Notes under the pieces: generated by a model
The model's input: only the letters and a program-made list of their open reading frames with translations
What the model was told of the DNA's origin: nothing
Databases searched by the model: none
Shown: one piece after another, positions 15,919-24,121 of the stretch
Numbering within the stretch: the first letter of the stretch is position 1
Layout of the letters: the number at the start of each line of letters is the position of its first letter
Position numbers and translations under genes: made by a program
From: UBA6398 sp963660485
GTDB lineage: Bacteria > Bacteroidota > Bacteroidia > Bacteroidales > Bacteroidaceae
Assembly: GCA_963660485.1 (NCBI GenBank)
Contig: CAVKYH010000012.1
Span: forward strand, 1 to 59,425
Direction: 5' to 3'
Length of the DNA: 59,425 nt

Positions 15919-17121
15919 ATGAAGAAGATATTTCTTGCTTTCATGGCTGTAGCCTTGACAGCATCCTCGGTTTATGCCGACGTAAAGAAAGACACTGTGA
16001 AATTCACGGTAGTTAAAGAAAACCCTATCACCTCGATTAAAGACCAAAACCAATCCGGAACCTGCTGGTGCTATTCCACGCTTAGTTTCCTCGAAGCAGA
16101 ATTGTTGCGCAAAGGCAAAGGCACATTCGATTTGTGCGAATCATTCGTAGTTCACCACACAATGACCGACCGCGCCGAGGCTGCAGTTAGAACACACGGC
16201 GATGTATCGTTTGCAGAAGGCGGAAGTTTCTACGATGTTATATACTGCATGAAAAACTACGGGCTTGTTCCGCAAGACGCAATGCCTGCACCGGGCTCTT
16301 TGCAGGGCGACAGCCTTTTCAATTTCTCAGAACTTTCAACTGTTGCCGGAGCTGTGGTAAACGCTATCGCAAAGTGGAAACCCGAACCCGGAGCACGCAA
16401 ACGCCAAATCACACTAAGTCCGATTTGGAAGAAGAACGTGGAAGCTATCTACGACAACTATCTTGGCAAGTTGCCCGAAACTTTCAAATACAACGGCAAG
16501 ACCTACACTCCGAAGTCGTTTGTGGAATACCTCGGGCTTAATGCAGACGACTATGTTTCGATTACTTCCTACACCCACCACCCTTTCTACGAGCCTTTCG
16601 TAATTGAAATACAAGACAACTGGCGTTGGGGACAAAGCTACAACCTTCCGCTCAATGAAATGATGGAAGTTATCGACAACGCCATAAAAACCGGCTACAC
16701 CATCGCTTGGGGAGCAGACGTAAGCGAGAAAGGATTTGGCGCCGTTACACGTGTGCCGCTCAACGACAAGGAAAAAGACCTCAGCCATAGCGACGCTGCA
16801 CGCTGGACCGGAACTGACGGAAAAGCAGACAAGAATGTTGTAACCGCCAACGGAGAAAAGACCATCACTCAGGAGATGCGTCAAAAAGCCTACGACAATT
16901 GGGAAACTACCGACGACCATGGTATGGTTATCTACGGAATAGCAAAAGACAGCACCGGAGCAGAATATTATATGGTGAAGAACTCTTGGGGCGAATACGG
17001 TCCTTACAAGGGCATTTTCTATGCTTCGAAACCCTATGTGGCTTACAAAACCATGAATTTCGTGGTTAACAAAAACGCTCTGCCCAAGGAAATCGCAAAG
17101 AAATTAGGCATAAAGTTATAA
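15919..17121 (+). CDS. Exported C1 cysteine aminopeptidase (bleomycin hydrolase/PepC type)
   Basis: A 400-residue papain-fold peptidase of family C1B. A clear signal peptide (about 1-20, FMAVALTASSVYA) places it in the periplasm or beyond, unlike cytosolic PepC. The catalytic cysteine is in QSGTCWCYSTLSFLEAEL (about C51). The catalytic histidine lies in DDHGMVIYGIA and the asparagine in YMVKNSWGEYGPYKG. Longer in-frame upstream sequence overlaps pepP and lacks a signal peptide, so the start at 15919 is chosen. The ArnT-like gene starts 12 bp after the stop. Confidence 0.93.
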   Translation: MKKIFLAFMAVALTASSVYADVKKDTVKFTVVKENPITSIKDQNQSGTCWCYSTLSFLEAELLRKGKGTFDLCESFVVHHTMTDRAEAAVRTHGDVSFAEGGSFYDVIYCMKNYGLVPQDAMPAPGSLQGDSLFNFSELSTVAGAVVNAIAKWKPEPGARKRQITLSPIWKKNVEAIYDNYLGKLPETFKYNGKTYTPKSFVEYLGLNADDYVSITSYTHHPFYEPFVIEIQDNWRWGQSYNLPLNEMMEVIDNAIKTGYTIAWGADVSEKGFGAVTRVPLNDKEKDLSHSDAARWTGTDGKADKNVVTANGEKTITQEMRQKAYDNWETTDDHGMVIYGIAKDSTGAEYYMVKNSWGEYGPYKGIFYASKPYVAYKTMNFVVNKNALPKEIAKKLGIKL

Positions 17122-17133
17122 TATAGTTCCGTT

Positions 17134-18633
17134 ATGAGTATTGACGGATTGAAAACACAGGCAACAAGGTCGCAACACGCGATTTTGTTGCTTGCTTTGT
17201 TGTGTTTTGCGGCGTTTTTCGTAAACAACGGTTCGTTGCGCCCCGACATAATGGAGACGCGAAATCTTGAAACCGCACGAGAAATGGTGGAAAACGGCAA
17301 TTGGCTTGTGCCAACAATGAACGGAGAGTTCAGATTGGAGAAACCGCCGCTTCCGACGTGGATTGCAGCAGTGGCACAGCTTATAGCCCCCGACAACCTT
17401 AATGTACAACGTACAATGAGCGGTTTGGCCGGCTGTATGCTTGTTGTGTTTTTCTACTTGTTCGGTTTGCGCATAACCCGCAGGCACACATACGCATTCC
17501 TGTCCACTATAATGCTCATAACATGCTACCAAATAATCCTGCAAGCCCGCACCGCCACCTGGGATATCTATTGCCACGCGTTTATGATGGGCGGAATTTA
17601 TTTTCTATGGCGCGGATTATACACCAAACCAAATGTGTGGCGGAATATGTTGCTTGCAGGCGTGATGATAGGGCTTTCGTTTATGAGCAAAGGCCCTGTG
17701 TCGCTTTACGCATTGCTTTTGCCGTGGATAATAACGGCCGTAATAATGAAACGACCGCAGATGAACGGGCGAAAACTGCCTTTGGTCGTAATGATATTGC
17801 TTACCATAACGATAAGTTCCTGGTGGTATTTGACCATTATCGCAACTCAACCCGAAGCTGCCCAATATGTAATTCACAAAGAAACGGGGGCGTGGAAAAA
17901 TCACAACGTCAGACCGTGGTTTTATTACTGGCGTTTTTTTACAGAAACCGGCATCTGGACACCACTGATGCTTATTGCGCTGATTTTTCCCGTTTGGCGC
18001 AAGCGCTTGAACGTTATGCGCAATCCTTACACCGCTGCTTTGCTGTGGACAATTCTTCAACTCGTTCTGCTGTCGCTTATGCCCGAAAAGAAGATGCGTT
18101 ACCTTTTGCCTATGATGATGCCGTGTTGTTATACAATGGGGTTCATCGTGTTGCATTGGTATGACGGGAAACACAAACGCCTTGTAGGGAAAACAATGTT
18201 GGGTATTGCTGCAATCTTTGCCGCTGTAGAAATGTTTGCGATGCCTATAATTGCAAAAACATTCTCAAATCCGGCATACAAAAGCATTTCTGCAATAAAA
18301 GACAAGGCAGAACTGAAAGATATTCCCTTTTACAGCAACAGCAACGAGCAACTTCGTATAGAAATAGTCTATGCTGCGGGACGCATAATCCGACCTATTG
18401 ACTTTTCTTCGGCACATCTTAACGAAGAACTCCGACATCGTTTGCCCTGTGTGCTTATTTCTCATAAAAATCTCGCAGAAGAAATTGGAGAAGAGGCTTT
18501 GCAAGGCATCGACACCGTGTTTTACGGGAAATATAACGACAGCAATCGCAACCGTTTCTCAAAGCATGGCAACGATGACAATTTTATTTACAACGTTACA
18601 CTCTTAAAGCCTAAAAATAATGGCATCAAATAA
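17134..18633 (+). CDS. GT39/ArnT-like integral membrane glycosyltransferase
   Basis: A 499-residue polytopic membrane protein of the ArnT/PMT (GT-C) type, which transfers a sugar from a polyprenyl phosphate carrier to an acceptor on the outer face of the inner membrane. The first periplasmic loop contains the family pattern RPDIMETRNLETAREM, then GNWLVPTMNGEFRLEKPPLP, with acidic residues expected at the active site. About ten to twelve hydrophobic segments run to residue 400, and a soluble tail follows. It overlaps the next gene, a DPM1-like transferase, by 14 bp, so the two are translationally linked. The probable acceptor is lipid A or core (inference from the LAB_N and epimerase neighbours). 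Confidence 0.9.
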   Translation: MSIDGLKTQATRSQHAILLLALLCFAAFFVNNGSLRPDIMETRNLETAREMVENGNWLVPTMNGEFRLEKPPLPTWIAAVAQLIAPDNLNVQRTMSGLAGCMLVVFFYLFGLRITRRHTYAFLSTIMLITCYQIILQARTATWDIYCHAFMMGGIYFLWRGLYTKPNVWRNMLLAGVMIGLSFMSKGPVSLYALLLPWIITAVIMKRPQMNGRKLPLVVMILLTITISSWWYLTIIATQPEAAQYVIHKETGAWKNHNVRPWFYYWRFFTETGIWTPLMLIALIFPVWRKRLNVMRNPYTAALLWTILQLVLLSLMPEKKMRYLLPMMMPCCYTMGFIVLHWYDGKHKRLVGKTMLGIAAIFAAVEMFAMPIIAKTFSNPAYKSISAIKDKAELKDIPFYSNSNEQLRIEIVYAAGRIIRPIDFSSAHLNEELRHRLPCVLISHKNLAEEIGEEALQGIDTVFYGKYNDSNRNRFSKHGNDDNFIYNVTLLKPKNNGIK

Positions 18634-19357
18634 AACCGGCAACTATATTCTAACCATTATTGTACCTATCTACAACGAAGAAGACAATATGCCATCGCTC
18701 GAAGAAGCACTGGGCGGATATTTGAAAAAGGCATCGGTGAAAACATGTGTTCTCTTTGTCAACGATGGTTCGAGAGATTCCAGCCTTGAACGGATACGCG
18801 AAATATGTTCTCGCAATGCAGATTTCTATTTTATATCCTCAACCGAAAACCATGGGCTCAGCACGGCAATGAAAGCCGGTTTCGACAGCACGGAAAGCAA
18901 ATTGGTGGGATATATCGACGGCGATTTACAAACAAATCCTGAAGATTTCAATTTATTACTGCCTTTCACCGAAGAATATGAGATGGTAACCGGAATACGT
19001 GCCAACCGCAAAGACTCCTGGGGCAAGAGAATGCAATCGAAAATAGCCAACGGATTTCGCCGCAAGATGACTGGCGACACGGCAACCGACACTGGTTGTC
19101 CGTTAAAGATTCTACATTCGGATATTGCCAAGCGAATTCCTTTTTTCAACGGCATGCACCGTTTTCTGGCGGCTCTCATTACGCTTGAAGGCGGAAAAAT
19201 GAAAGAACTTCCCGTTCGCCATTATCCGAGAACCAAGGGCGTTTCAAAATATCACCTCAGCAACCGTTTGGTAAAGCCGTTCGAAGATTGCTTTGCCTTT
19301 CGATGGATGCGCAGCCGGTATATCAAATATGGTATAAACGAGAACAATATAGTCTAA
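18620..19357 (+). CDS. GT2 glycosyltransferase, DPM1-like (polyprenyl-phosphate sugar synthase)
   Basis: A 245-residue GT-A transferase without membrane segments. The N-terminal strand TIIVPIYNEEDN, the nucleotide-binding VLFVNDGSRDSS and the metal-binding GYIDGDLQTNPED are the hallmarks of dolichyl/undecaprenyl-phosphate sugar synthases. Such enzymes make the lipid-linked donor used by GT39/ArnT enzymes, and the upstream GT39 gene overlaps it by 14 bp, which fits a donor-maker/donor-user pair. The sugar is unknown. The epimerase two genes downstream points to a uronic acid. Confidence 0.92.
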   Translation: MASNKTGNYILTIIVPIYNEEDNMPSLEEALGGYLKKASVKTCVLFVNDGSRDSSLERIREICSRNADFYFISSTENHGLSTAMKAGFDSTESKLVGYIDGDLQTNPEDFNLLLPFTEEYEMVTGIRANRKDSWGKRMQSKIANGFRRKMTGDTATDTGCPLKILHSDIAKRIPFFNGMHRFLAALITLEGGKMKELPVRHYPRTKGVSKYHLSNRLVKPFEDCFAFRWMRSRYIKYGINENNIV

Positions 19358-19369
19358 CAGGCTGCAATC

Positions 19370-20014
19370 ATGGCTAAATATCTCATTTTTGCCGTTGGCT
19401 TCATTGCCCAAGGATTTTTCTCTGCCCGAATGCTGATACAATGGATTCTCTCGGAGAAACAGAAGCGTATTGTTTCGCCGGTAGTCTATTGGCTTTGCAG
19501 TCTTGCCGGCAGCATTTTGCTTTTTGTCTATGGATGTTTGCGCAATGATTTCGCAATAGTTCTCGGGCAGTTGGTGTCGTATTATATATATGTGTGGAAT
19601 CTCGACATCAAAGGAGCGTGGTCAAAAATTCCTTTGGCATTGCGTGTAGTATTGTTCGCATTGCCGGTTGCAGCCGTGGCTTATTTGCTCGGAGATGCCG
19701 AGTATTTTATGCAGTCATTCTTTCACAACGAAAGAATACCTTTTATTTTGCTTCTTTACGGTTCGGCAGGGCAGATTATATTCACATTGCGCTTTATATA
19801 TCAGTGGTATTATTCCTACCGTCGGCATCATTCCGTTTTGCCTATAGGTTTCTGGATAATCAGCCTTGTCGGTTCGGGAATGATAGTGAGTTACGCCATT
19901 TTTCGCCACGACCCCGTGCTTATTCTCGGGCAGTCTGTGGGATTTATCACCTATTCGAGAAACATTATGATTGGTGCCAAGAGCAAGGCATCGGATAAGG
20001 AGGAAAACAAATGA
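19370..20014 (+). CDS. Tandem LAB_N (lipid-A-disaccharide synthase N-terminal-like) membrane protein
   Basis: A 214-residue membrane protein made of two copies of the LAB_N module. Copy one is about 1-85 (FSARMLIQWILSEKQKRIVSP, LGQLVSYYIYVWNL). Copy two is about 125-205 (GQIIFTLRFIYQWYYSYRRH, LGQSVGFITYSRNIM). A linking hydrophobic segment with SKIPLALRVVLFALPVAAVA lies between. Each copy has three short helices, as in small transporter-like folds. LAB_N domains occur at the N terminus of some LpxB proteins and as stand-alone proteins near lipid A genes. Here it may move or present the lipid-linked sugar (inference). Its stop overlaps the epimerase start by four bases. Confidence 0.88.
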   Translation: MAKYLIFAVGFIAQGFFSARMLIQWILSEKQKRIVSPVVYWLCSLAGSILLFVYGCLRNDFAIVLGQLVSYYIYVWNLDIKGAWSKIPLALRVVLFALPVAAVAYLLGDAEYFMQSFFHNERIPFILLLYGSAGQIIFTLRFIYQWYYSYRRHHSVLPIGFWIISLVGSGMIVSYAIFRHDPVLILGQSVGFITYSRNIMIGAKSKASDKEENK

Positions 20015-21009
20015 GGATATTGATTACCGGGTGTGCCGGATTTATAGGACACCAACTGTCGGTTTCGCTCGCAAAACGCGGCGAAGAGGTTGTGGGAATT
20101 GACAATCTCAACAACTACTACAATCCTGCGCTCAAATTGGCGCGTCTTGGCGATATGGGCGTTGATTCCGCAGACGGCAAAAGCGATGTGTTTCCGAATT
20201 TCCGCTTTATAGATTCCGATATAGCCGACAACGATACACTCAACTCCATTTTTGCGCGCGAGAAGTTTGATATTGTTTGCAATCTTGCCGCACAAGCCGG
20301 TGTGAGATACTCCATAGATCACCCCCGAAGCTATATAGAAAGCAACGTAGTGGGGTTCTTTAATATCCTAGAGTGCTGCCGTAACAACGGAGTAGGCACA
20401 TTGGTTTACGCAAGCTCAAGCAGCGTTTATGGCGGGAATACAAAAACGCCGTTCTGCGAGGAAGATCGTGTGGATAACCCCAAGAGTCTTTATGCCGCCA
20501 CCAAGAAGAGCGATGAACTTATGGCTCGTGTTTACTCCTCTCTCTACGGAATAAAAACCACGGGGCTGAGATATTTCACGGTATATGGCCCGTGGGGACG
20601 CCCTGATATGTCTCCCGTGCTTTTTGCAAACGCCATCACGCAACGCAAACCTATCCGCCTTTTCAACGGAGGCGACATGGTGCGCGATTTCACGTATATC
20701 GACGACATTGTCAACGGCACTCTTTTGGCTATCGACAGTCCTGCAAAGGGCGAAGTGCCTGCAACGGTTTACAACATCGGTTGTTCCCACCCCGTAAAAC
20801 TGATGGATTTCATTTCTGCTCTCGAAAAAGCGTTGAACATGAACGCCGAATTTGAGATGCTCCCCATGCAGCCGGGCGATGTATACGTTACGGCAGCCGA
20901 CACAACAAAGATTTCGCAAGAGTTGGGCTATAATCCCACGATAAACATTGAGGAAGGCACGCGGAGGTTTGTTGAATGGTATTGGAAATACCGCGAAATT
21001 CTGCTGTAA
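20011..21009 (+). CDS. NAD-dependent sugar-nucleotide epimerase, UDP-glucuronate 4-epimerase-like
   Basis: A 332-residue extended short-chain dehydrogenase. The Rossmann motif GCAGFIG is near residues 7-13. DNLNNYYNPALKLARL, just after, resembles the DNLNDYYD segment characteristic of UDP-glucuronate 4-epimerases. The catalytic Ser and the YxxxK motif (YAATKK) follow, then GLRYFTVYGPWGRPDMS. It probably makes UDP-galacturonate, though other UDP-sugar 4-epimerases cannot be excluded. It closes the four-gene operon starting at 17134, overlapping the LAB_N gene by ATGA. No hairpin terminator is seen before the convergent WYL gene 48 bp away. Confidence 0.9.
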   Translation: MRILITGCAGFIGHQLSVSLAKRGEEVVGIDNLNNYYNPALKLARLGDMGVDSADGKSDVFPNFRFIDSDIADNDTLNSIFAREKFDIVCNLAAQAGVRYSIDHPRSYIESNVVGFFNILECCRNNGVGTLVYASSSSVYGGNTKTPFCEEDRVDNPKSLYAATKKSDELMARVYSSLYGIKTTGLRYFTVYGPWGRPDMSPVLFANAITQRKPIRLFNGGDMVRDFTYIDDIVNGTLLAIDSPAKGEVPATVYNIGCSHPVKLMDFISALEKALNMNAEFEMLPMQPGDVYVTAADTTKISQELGYNPTINIEEGTRRFVEWYWKYREILL

Positions 21010-21057
21010 TCCCTCACAGCATTTCCCCAATCCCTTAACGCCGAGACAAGGCTACTT

Positions 21058-21963
21058 TCAGTTGTAGATTTTGTCCATTGCTTTCACCGTGGCAGCAAGT
21101 TTCTCGCGCAGCCATTGCGGTTCCATTACTTCAAGTGCGTCCATACTTGCGAGAATCTCCTGTATGAAATCGAATTCCGGCTTCAAGTGGTATTCAAACA
21201 CGCACATGTTGCCGTCTTTCTCCAATTCTTTTTGCGATGCATGAAGCGGCAAACCGCGCAGATAGCGTGCATTTCTTTCGGTAGTCCTCACCACCACCCT
21301 TTCTACAGGCACAGTTTGGGTATTGAGTATTCCGAAACAATCCTTGAAGTAATCCTGCGGTTCAAAATTGCTTGGCATTTTAAATACCTTCTGTAGGATT
21401 TCAATCTTTTTCATTCTGTCGAGCGCGTAAACCCTCATATCGTCGGTTTGCGGGCTAAATGCAATCACATACCAGCGTCTTTTGAAAACTTTCACGAAGT
21501 AGGGGTGAATTTCAAAGTCGAACACTTCGTTTTGCGTATAGCTGAAATACGAGATATTGAGCACTCTGTTGTCGCGCATGGCTTTTATCACCTTTTCAAG
21601 ATAGTTCTGCCCCGACGGAAGTTCTTCCAAAACCACCCTCGAGCGCAGCTTGTTGCTGTCGCCCACCATTGCGTTCACCGAAAACGCATTCAAGAGCCAA
21701 CTGCGCGAAGAGCCGCGGTTGAAAATGCTGTCGTCTTCTATGTAGTAACGGTTAAGGCTGTCGTGGGATATCACAATATCGAAAAGTTCTTCTATAGCAT
21801 TGATATTGTTTATGAAAGTGCGGCGCGAGATGTCCACGCCCTCGCTCAGTTCACACTCCAACCATTTTTCATTTATCTCTTTGCGAGTAATTCGTCCCGC
21901 CCTGTAAATCGTTTCTACAAGCCAAACGTATTTATTCAAAAGTCCTATCGAACCTGTTGACAT
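21058..21963 (-). CDS. WYL-domain transcriptional regulator
   Basis: A 301-residue DNA-binding protein with an N-terminal winged-helix region (about 1-80, including ISRRTFINNINAIEELF) and a WYL domain (about 125-215, LNISYFSYTQ, HPYFVKVFKRRWYVIAFS, YALDRMKKIEIL). A C-terminal WCX-like extension follows (about 220-301). WYL proteins commonly sense nucleic acids or nucleotides and often control defence or DNA-damage genes. No defence gene lies nearby, and the convergent glycan operon is not an obvious target. A -7 element lies about 30 bp upstream. Confidence 0.9.
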   Translation of the reverse strand: MSTGSIGLLNKYVWLVETIYRAGRITRKEINEKWLECELSEGVDISRRTFINNINAIEELFDIVISHDSLNRYYIEDDSIFNRGSSRSWLLNAFSVNAMVGDSNKLRSRVVLEELPSGQNYLEKVIKAMRDNRVLNISYFSYTQNEVFDFEIHPYFVKVFKRRWYVIAFSPQTDDMRVYALDRMKKIEILQKVFKMPSNFEPQDYFKDCFGILNTQTVPVERVVVRTTERNARYLRGLPLHASQKELEKDGNMCVFEYHLKPEFDFIQEILASMDALEVMEPQWLREKLAATVKAMDKIYN

Positions 21964-21991
21964 TTCTTCTGTCTGTTTGTTTTTGCACGCA

Positions 21992-21999
21992 CAAAGATA
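21992..21999 (-). promoter_or_regulatory. -7 element for the WYL gene (TATCTTTG, minus strand)
   Basis: The minus strand reads TATCTTTG followed by TG, 28 bp before the WYL start codon. Confidence 0.65.
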
Positions 22000-22155
22000 A
22001 CCGACCTACGTGTAAAACAACTGCACAGCACACAACAAAAGACATATTTTTTTGCAATCATAACGTTTTTTGTTTAGAAAAGTCTTCTTTGCAAGGCAAC
22101 GTATCCCATTGGGTTTTTATCTACATTGGGTACGAAAAAAATCAGGTCGGATATA

Positions 22156-22310
22156 GTAAAAAACTCCGACGCATCTAATTTAAATTAGATGCGTCGGAAT
22201 TTAAATTTGGTGGCCCGGAGTTTTTACGAGATGCCTTGTAGTTTTTTCGCCCTGCGCCGCAAGTTTTTTTGACATGCGGAATAGGGCTTTCGTCATGCGG
22301 GAAAATGCTT
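22156..22310 (+). repeat. 21-bp tiled array, family A (locus A3)
   Basis: Tiles start at 22166, 22187, 22208, 22229 and 22250, all 21 bp apart: Q, q, p, AGATGCCTTGT (r-like) and CCCTGCGCCGC. Spacers are AATTTAAATT twice, AGTTTTTACG and AGTTTTTTCG. The first two tiles and core form a perfect 32-bp palindrome (22166-22197). The sequence after 22250 is an inverted, diverged copy of the long flank seen before loci A5 and A7 (CGCCCTGCGC, ATGCGGGAAAATGCTT). Confidence 0.88.
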
Positions 22311-22373
22311 CCGCCACAGCTTGTTATACCATATATATAAGGTATGCTAAAAAGTGTTCGGCATATCGCTTTT

Positions 22374-22426
22374 CTGATGTCTGACATTATTCAAACAATG
22401 TCAGACATTGTTTTTGCGAAATACCG
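22374..22426 (+). repeat. 21-bp tiled array, family B (locus B4)
   Basis: Tiles M at 22377 and m at 22398 are separated by TATTCAAACA and followed by TGTTTTTGCG. The array ends at the stop codon of the FAD dehydrogenase. With A3 it fills most of the 463-bp gap between the two minus-strand genes. The remaining bases (22000-22155) show no gene. Confidence 0.82.
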
Positions 22427-24079
22427 TTACTTTTTCACCACGGCATTTTTATGGCTTTCAATCCACGATGCCACCGCGTCTGCACAGCGTTCCCCGTCTA
22501 TCGCAGCCGACACGATTCCACCGGCATAGCCCGCCCCTTCGCCACAAGGGAACAGTCCCGGACGCGAAACGTGTTGCAGTGTTTCGTTGTCGCGCGTGAT
22601 TCTCACAGGAGAGGACGTGCGCGTTTCTACTCCTATCACCGTTGCTTCTTTTGAAAGGAAACCTTTGTAGCGCGAGCCGAATATTCTGAACGCTTCGCCG
22701 AGGCGCGCATACATAAACAGAGGCATCCAGAAATGCAACGGCGAGGAAATCAGTCCCGGAGCATATGACGACGGCGGAAGGTCGTAACTAAGTTTACGAT
22801 TCACGAAATCGCCCATTCTCTGTGCGGGAGCAGTTTGCTTGCGATTGCCCTGCAACCAACATTCACGCTCCAGCGCTTCCTGAAAATACATCATGCGCAG
22901 AGGATTTGCCTTGTCGTAGAAATCATCGTGCATCGCGCCGAACTTTTCATCGCCCATCGCCGTTTTCATAAGCGACAGCATTGAAACTTCGTCCAAATCC
23001 TCGGGGCGTATTTCAACCACCATTCCCGAATTGCTCCATTTCGAACCACGGTTCTTGGGGCTCATTCCGTTCACAACAATCTGCTCTTCGCCGGTGGCCG
23101 CAGGCACTACAAACCCGCCCGGACACATGCAGAAACTATACACACCGCGTTCCGCCACTTGTGCCGTCATGGAATACTCGGCGGCGGGGAGATAATTGCC
23201 GCGTCCGTTGCGCGAATGATATTGTATGCAGTCAATCGTAAAACTCTGGTGTTCGAGTCTCACTCCGGCAGCTATTCCTTTCATTTCGAGCGTATATCCG
23301 CCCGCGCGCAACATACGGTAGACATCGCGCGCCGAATGTCCCGTTGCCAAAACCACAGGCCCTTGGTATTCCCTGCCGTCGGCATCGACCGCCCCGCACA
23401 CTTCGTTTTCGGAATTCACGAGAAGCTGCGTAACCTTGGCGTTGAAATGCACTTCGCCTCCGCAATCGATTATAGTGTTTCGGATATTTTCGATAATCCT
23501 CGGCAAACGGTCTGTGCCAAGATGCGGGTGAGCCGAACTAAGTATGTCGGTATCGGCACCATGTTGGCAGAAAATCGCAAGAATCTTGTCAACGTTTCCG
23601 CGCTTCCTGCTGCGCGTATAAAGTTTTCCGTCGGAATAAGCCCCGGCTCCGCCCTCGCCAAACGAATAATTGCTTTCGGGGTCAACCTTTTGGGTCTCGC
23701 GAATCTTTGCTATGTCGTGCTTACGCGAATGTACGTCCTTGCCCCTCTCGAGAACGATAGGCTTTATACCAAGTTCGATAAGGCGCAGCGCAGAAAAGAG
23801 ACCGCCCGGCCCTGCTCCCACCACAATCGCCTGAGGAGCGTTCTCCACCGAACGGTATTCTATATGTTCGTAATCTTCGGGCACACTCTCCCCGGCAAGA
23901 TACACATCGGCCGTAACATGTACCACTATATTACGCTGACGTGCGTCTATGCTGCTTTTTCTTATGCGTATGTTCGAAATTGTACGCGCGTCTATGTGCA
24001 ACATCTCGGCTGCCTCGAGTTTCATACGGCTCATGTCGGCGGCGAAATGCGGCGGAAGTTTAAAGTTTAGGCTATACAT
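22427..24079 (-). CDS. NAD(P)/FAD-dependent dehydrogenase (COG2509 type)
   Basis: A 550-residue flavoprotein of a broadly conserved uncharacterised family. A small N-terminal ferredoxin-like region (about 1-80) precedes the FAD-binding motif AIVVGAGPGGLFSALRLIE (about 90-108). Further motifs are SFGEGGAGAYSDGKLYTR (about 145-162) and a C-terminal FAD-contact motif GLFPCGEGAGYAGGIVSAA. The reaction is not known. RadA is encoded 42 bp upstream on the same strand, so the pair may be cotranscribed, which by itself says little about function. Confidence 0.9.
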   Translation of the reverse strand: MYSLNFKLPPHFAADMSRMKLEAAEMLHIDARTISNIRIRKSSIDARQRNIVVHVTADVYLAGESVPEDYEHIEYRSVENAPQAIVVGAGPGGLFSALRLIELGIKPIVLERGKDVHSRKHDIAKIRETQKVDPESNYSFGEGGAGAYSDGKLYTRSRKRGNVDKILAIFCQHGADTDILSSAHPHLGTDRLPRIIENIRNTIIDCGGEVHFNAKVTQLLVNSENEVCGAVDADGREYQGPVVLATGHSARDVYRMLRAGGYTLEMKGIAAGVRLEHQSFTIDCIQYHSRNGRGNYLPAAEYSMTAQVAERGVYSFCMCPGGFVVPAATGEEQIVVNGMSPKNRGSKWSNSGMVVEIRPEDLDEVSMLSLMKTAMGDEKFGAMHDDFYDKANPLRMMYFQEALERECWLQGNRKQTAPAQRMGDFVNRKLSYDLPPSSYAPGLISSPLHFWMPLFMYARLGEAFRIFGSRYKGFLSKEATVIGVETRTSSPVRITRDNETLQHVSRPGLFPCGEGAGYAGGIVSAAIDGERCADAVASWIESHKNAVVKK

Positions 24080-24121
24080 ATAAATGAAGTTTCAAACAGT
24101 GGGAACGGCATGGCACATGTT

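Noticed and set aside
21058..21963. WYL regulator as a marker of a phage-defence island.
   Set aside because: Neighbouring genes are an envelope-glycan operon, an FAD dehydrogenase and radA. No nuclease, methylase or toxin typical of defence islands is nearby.
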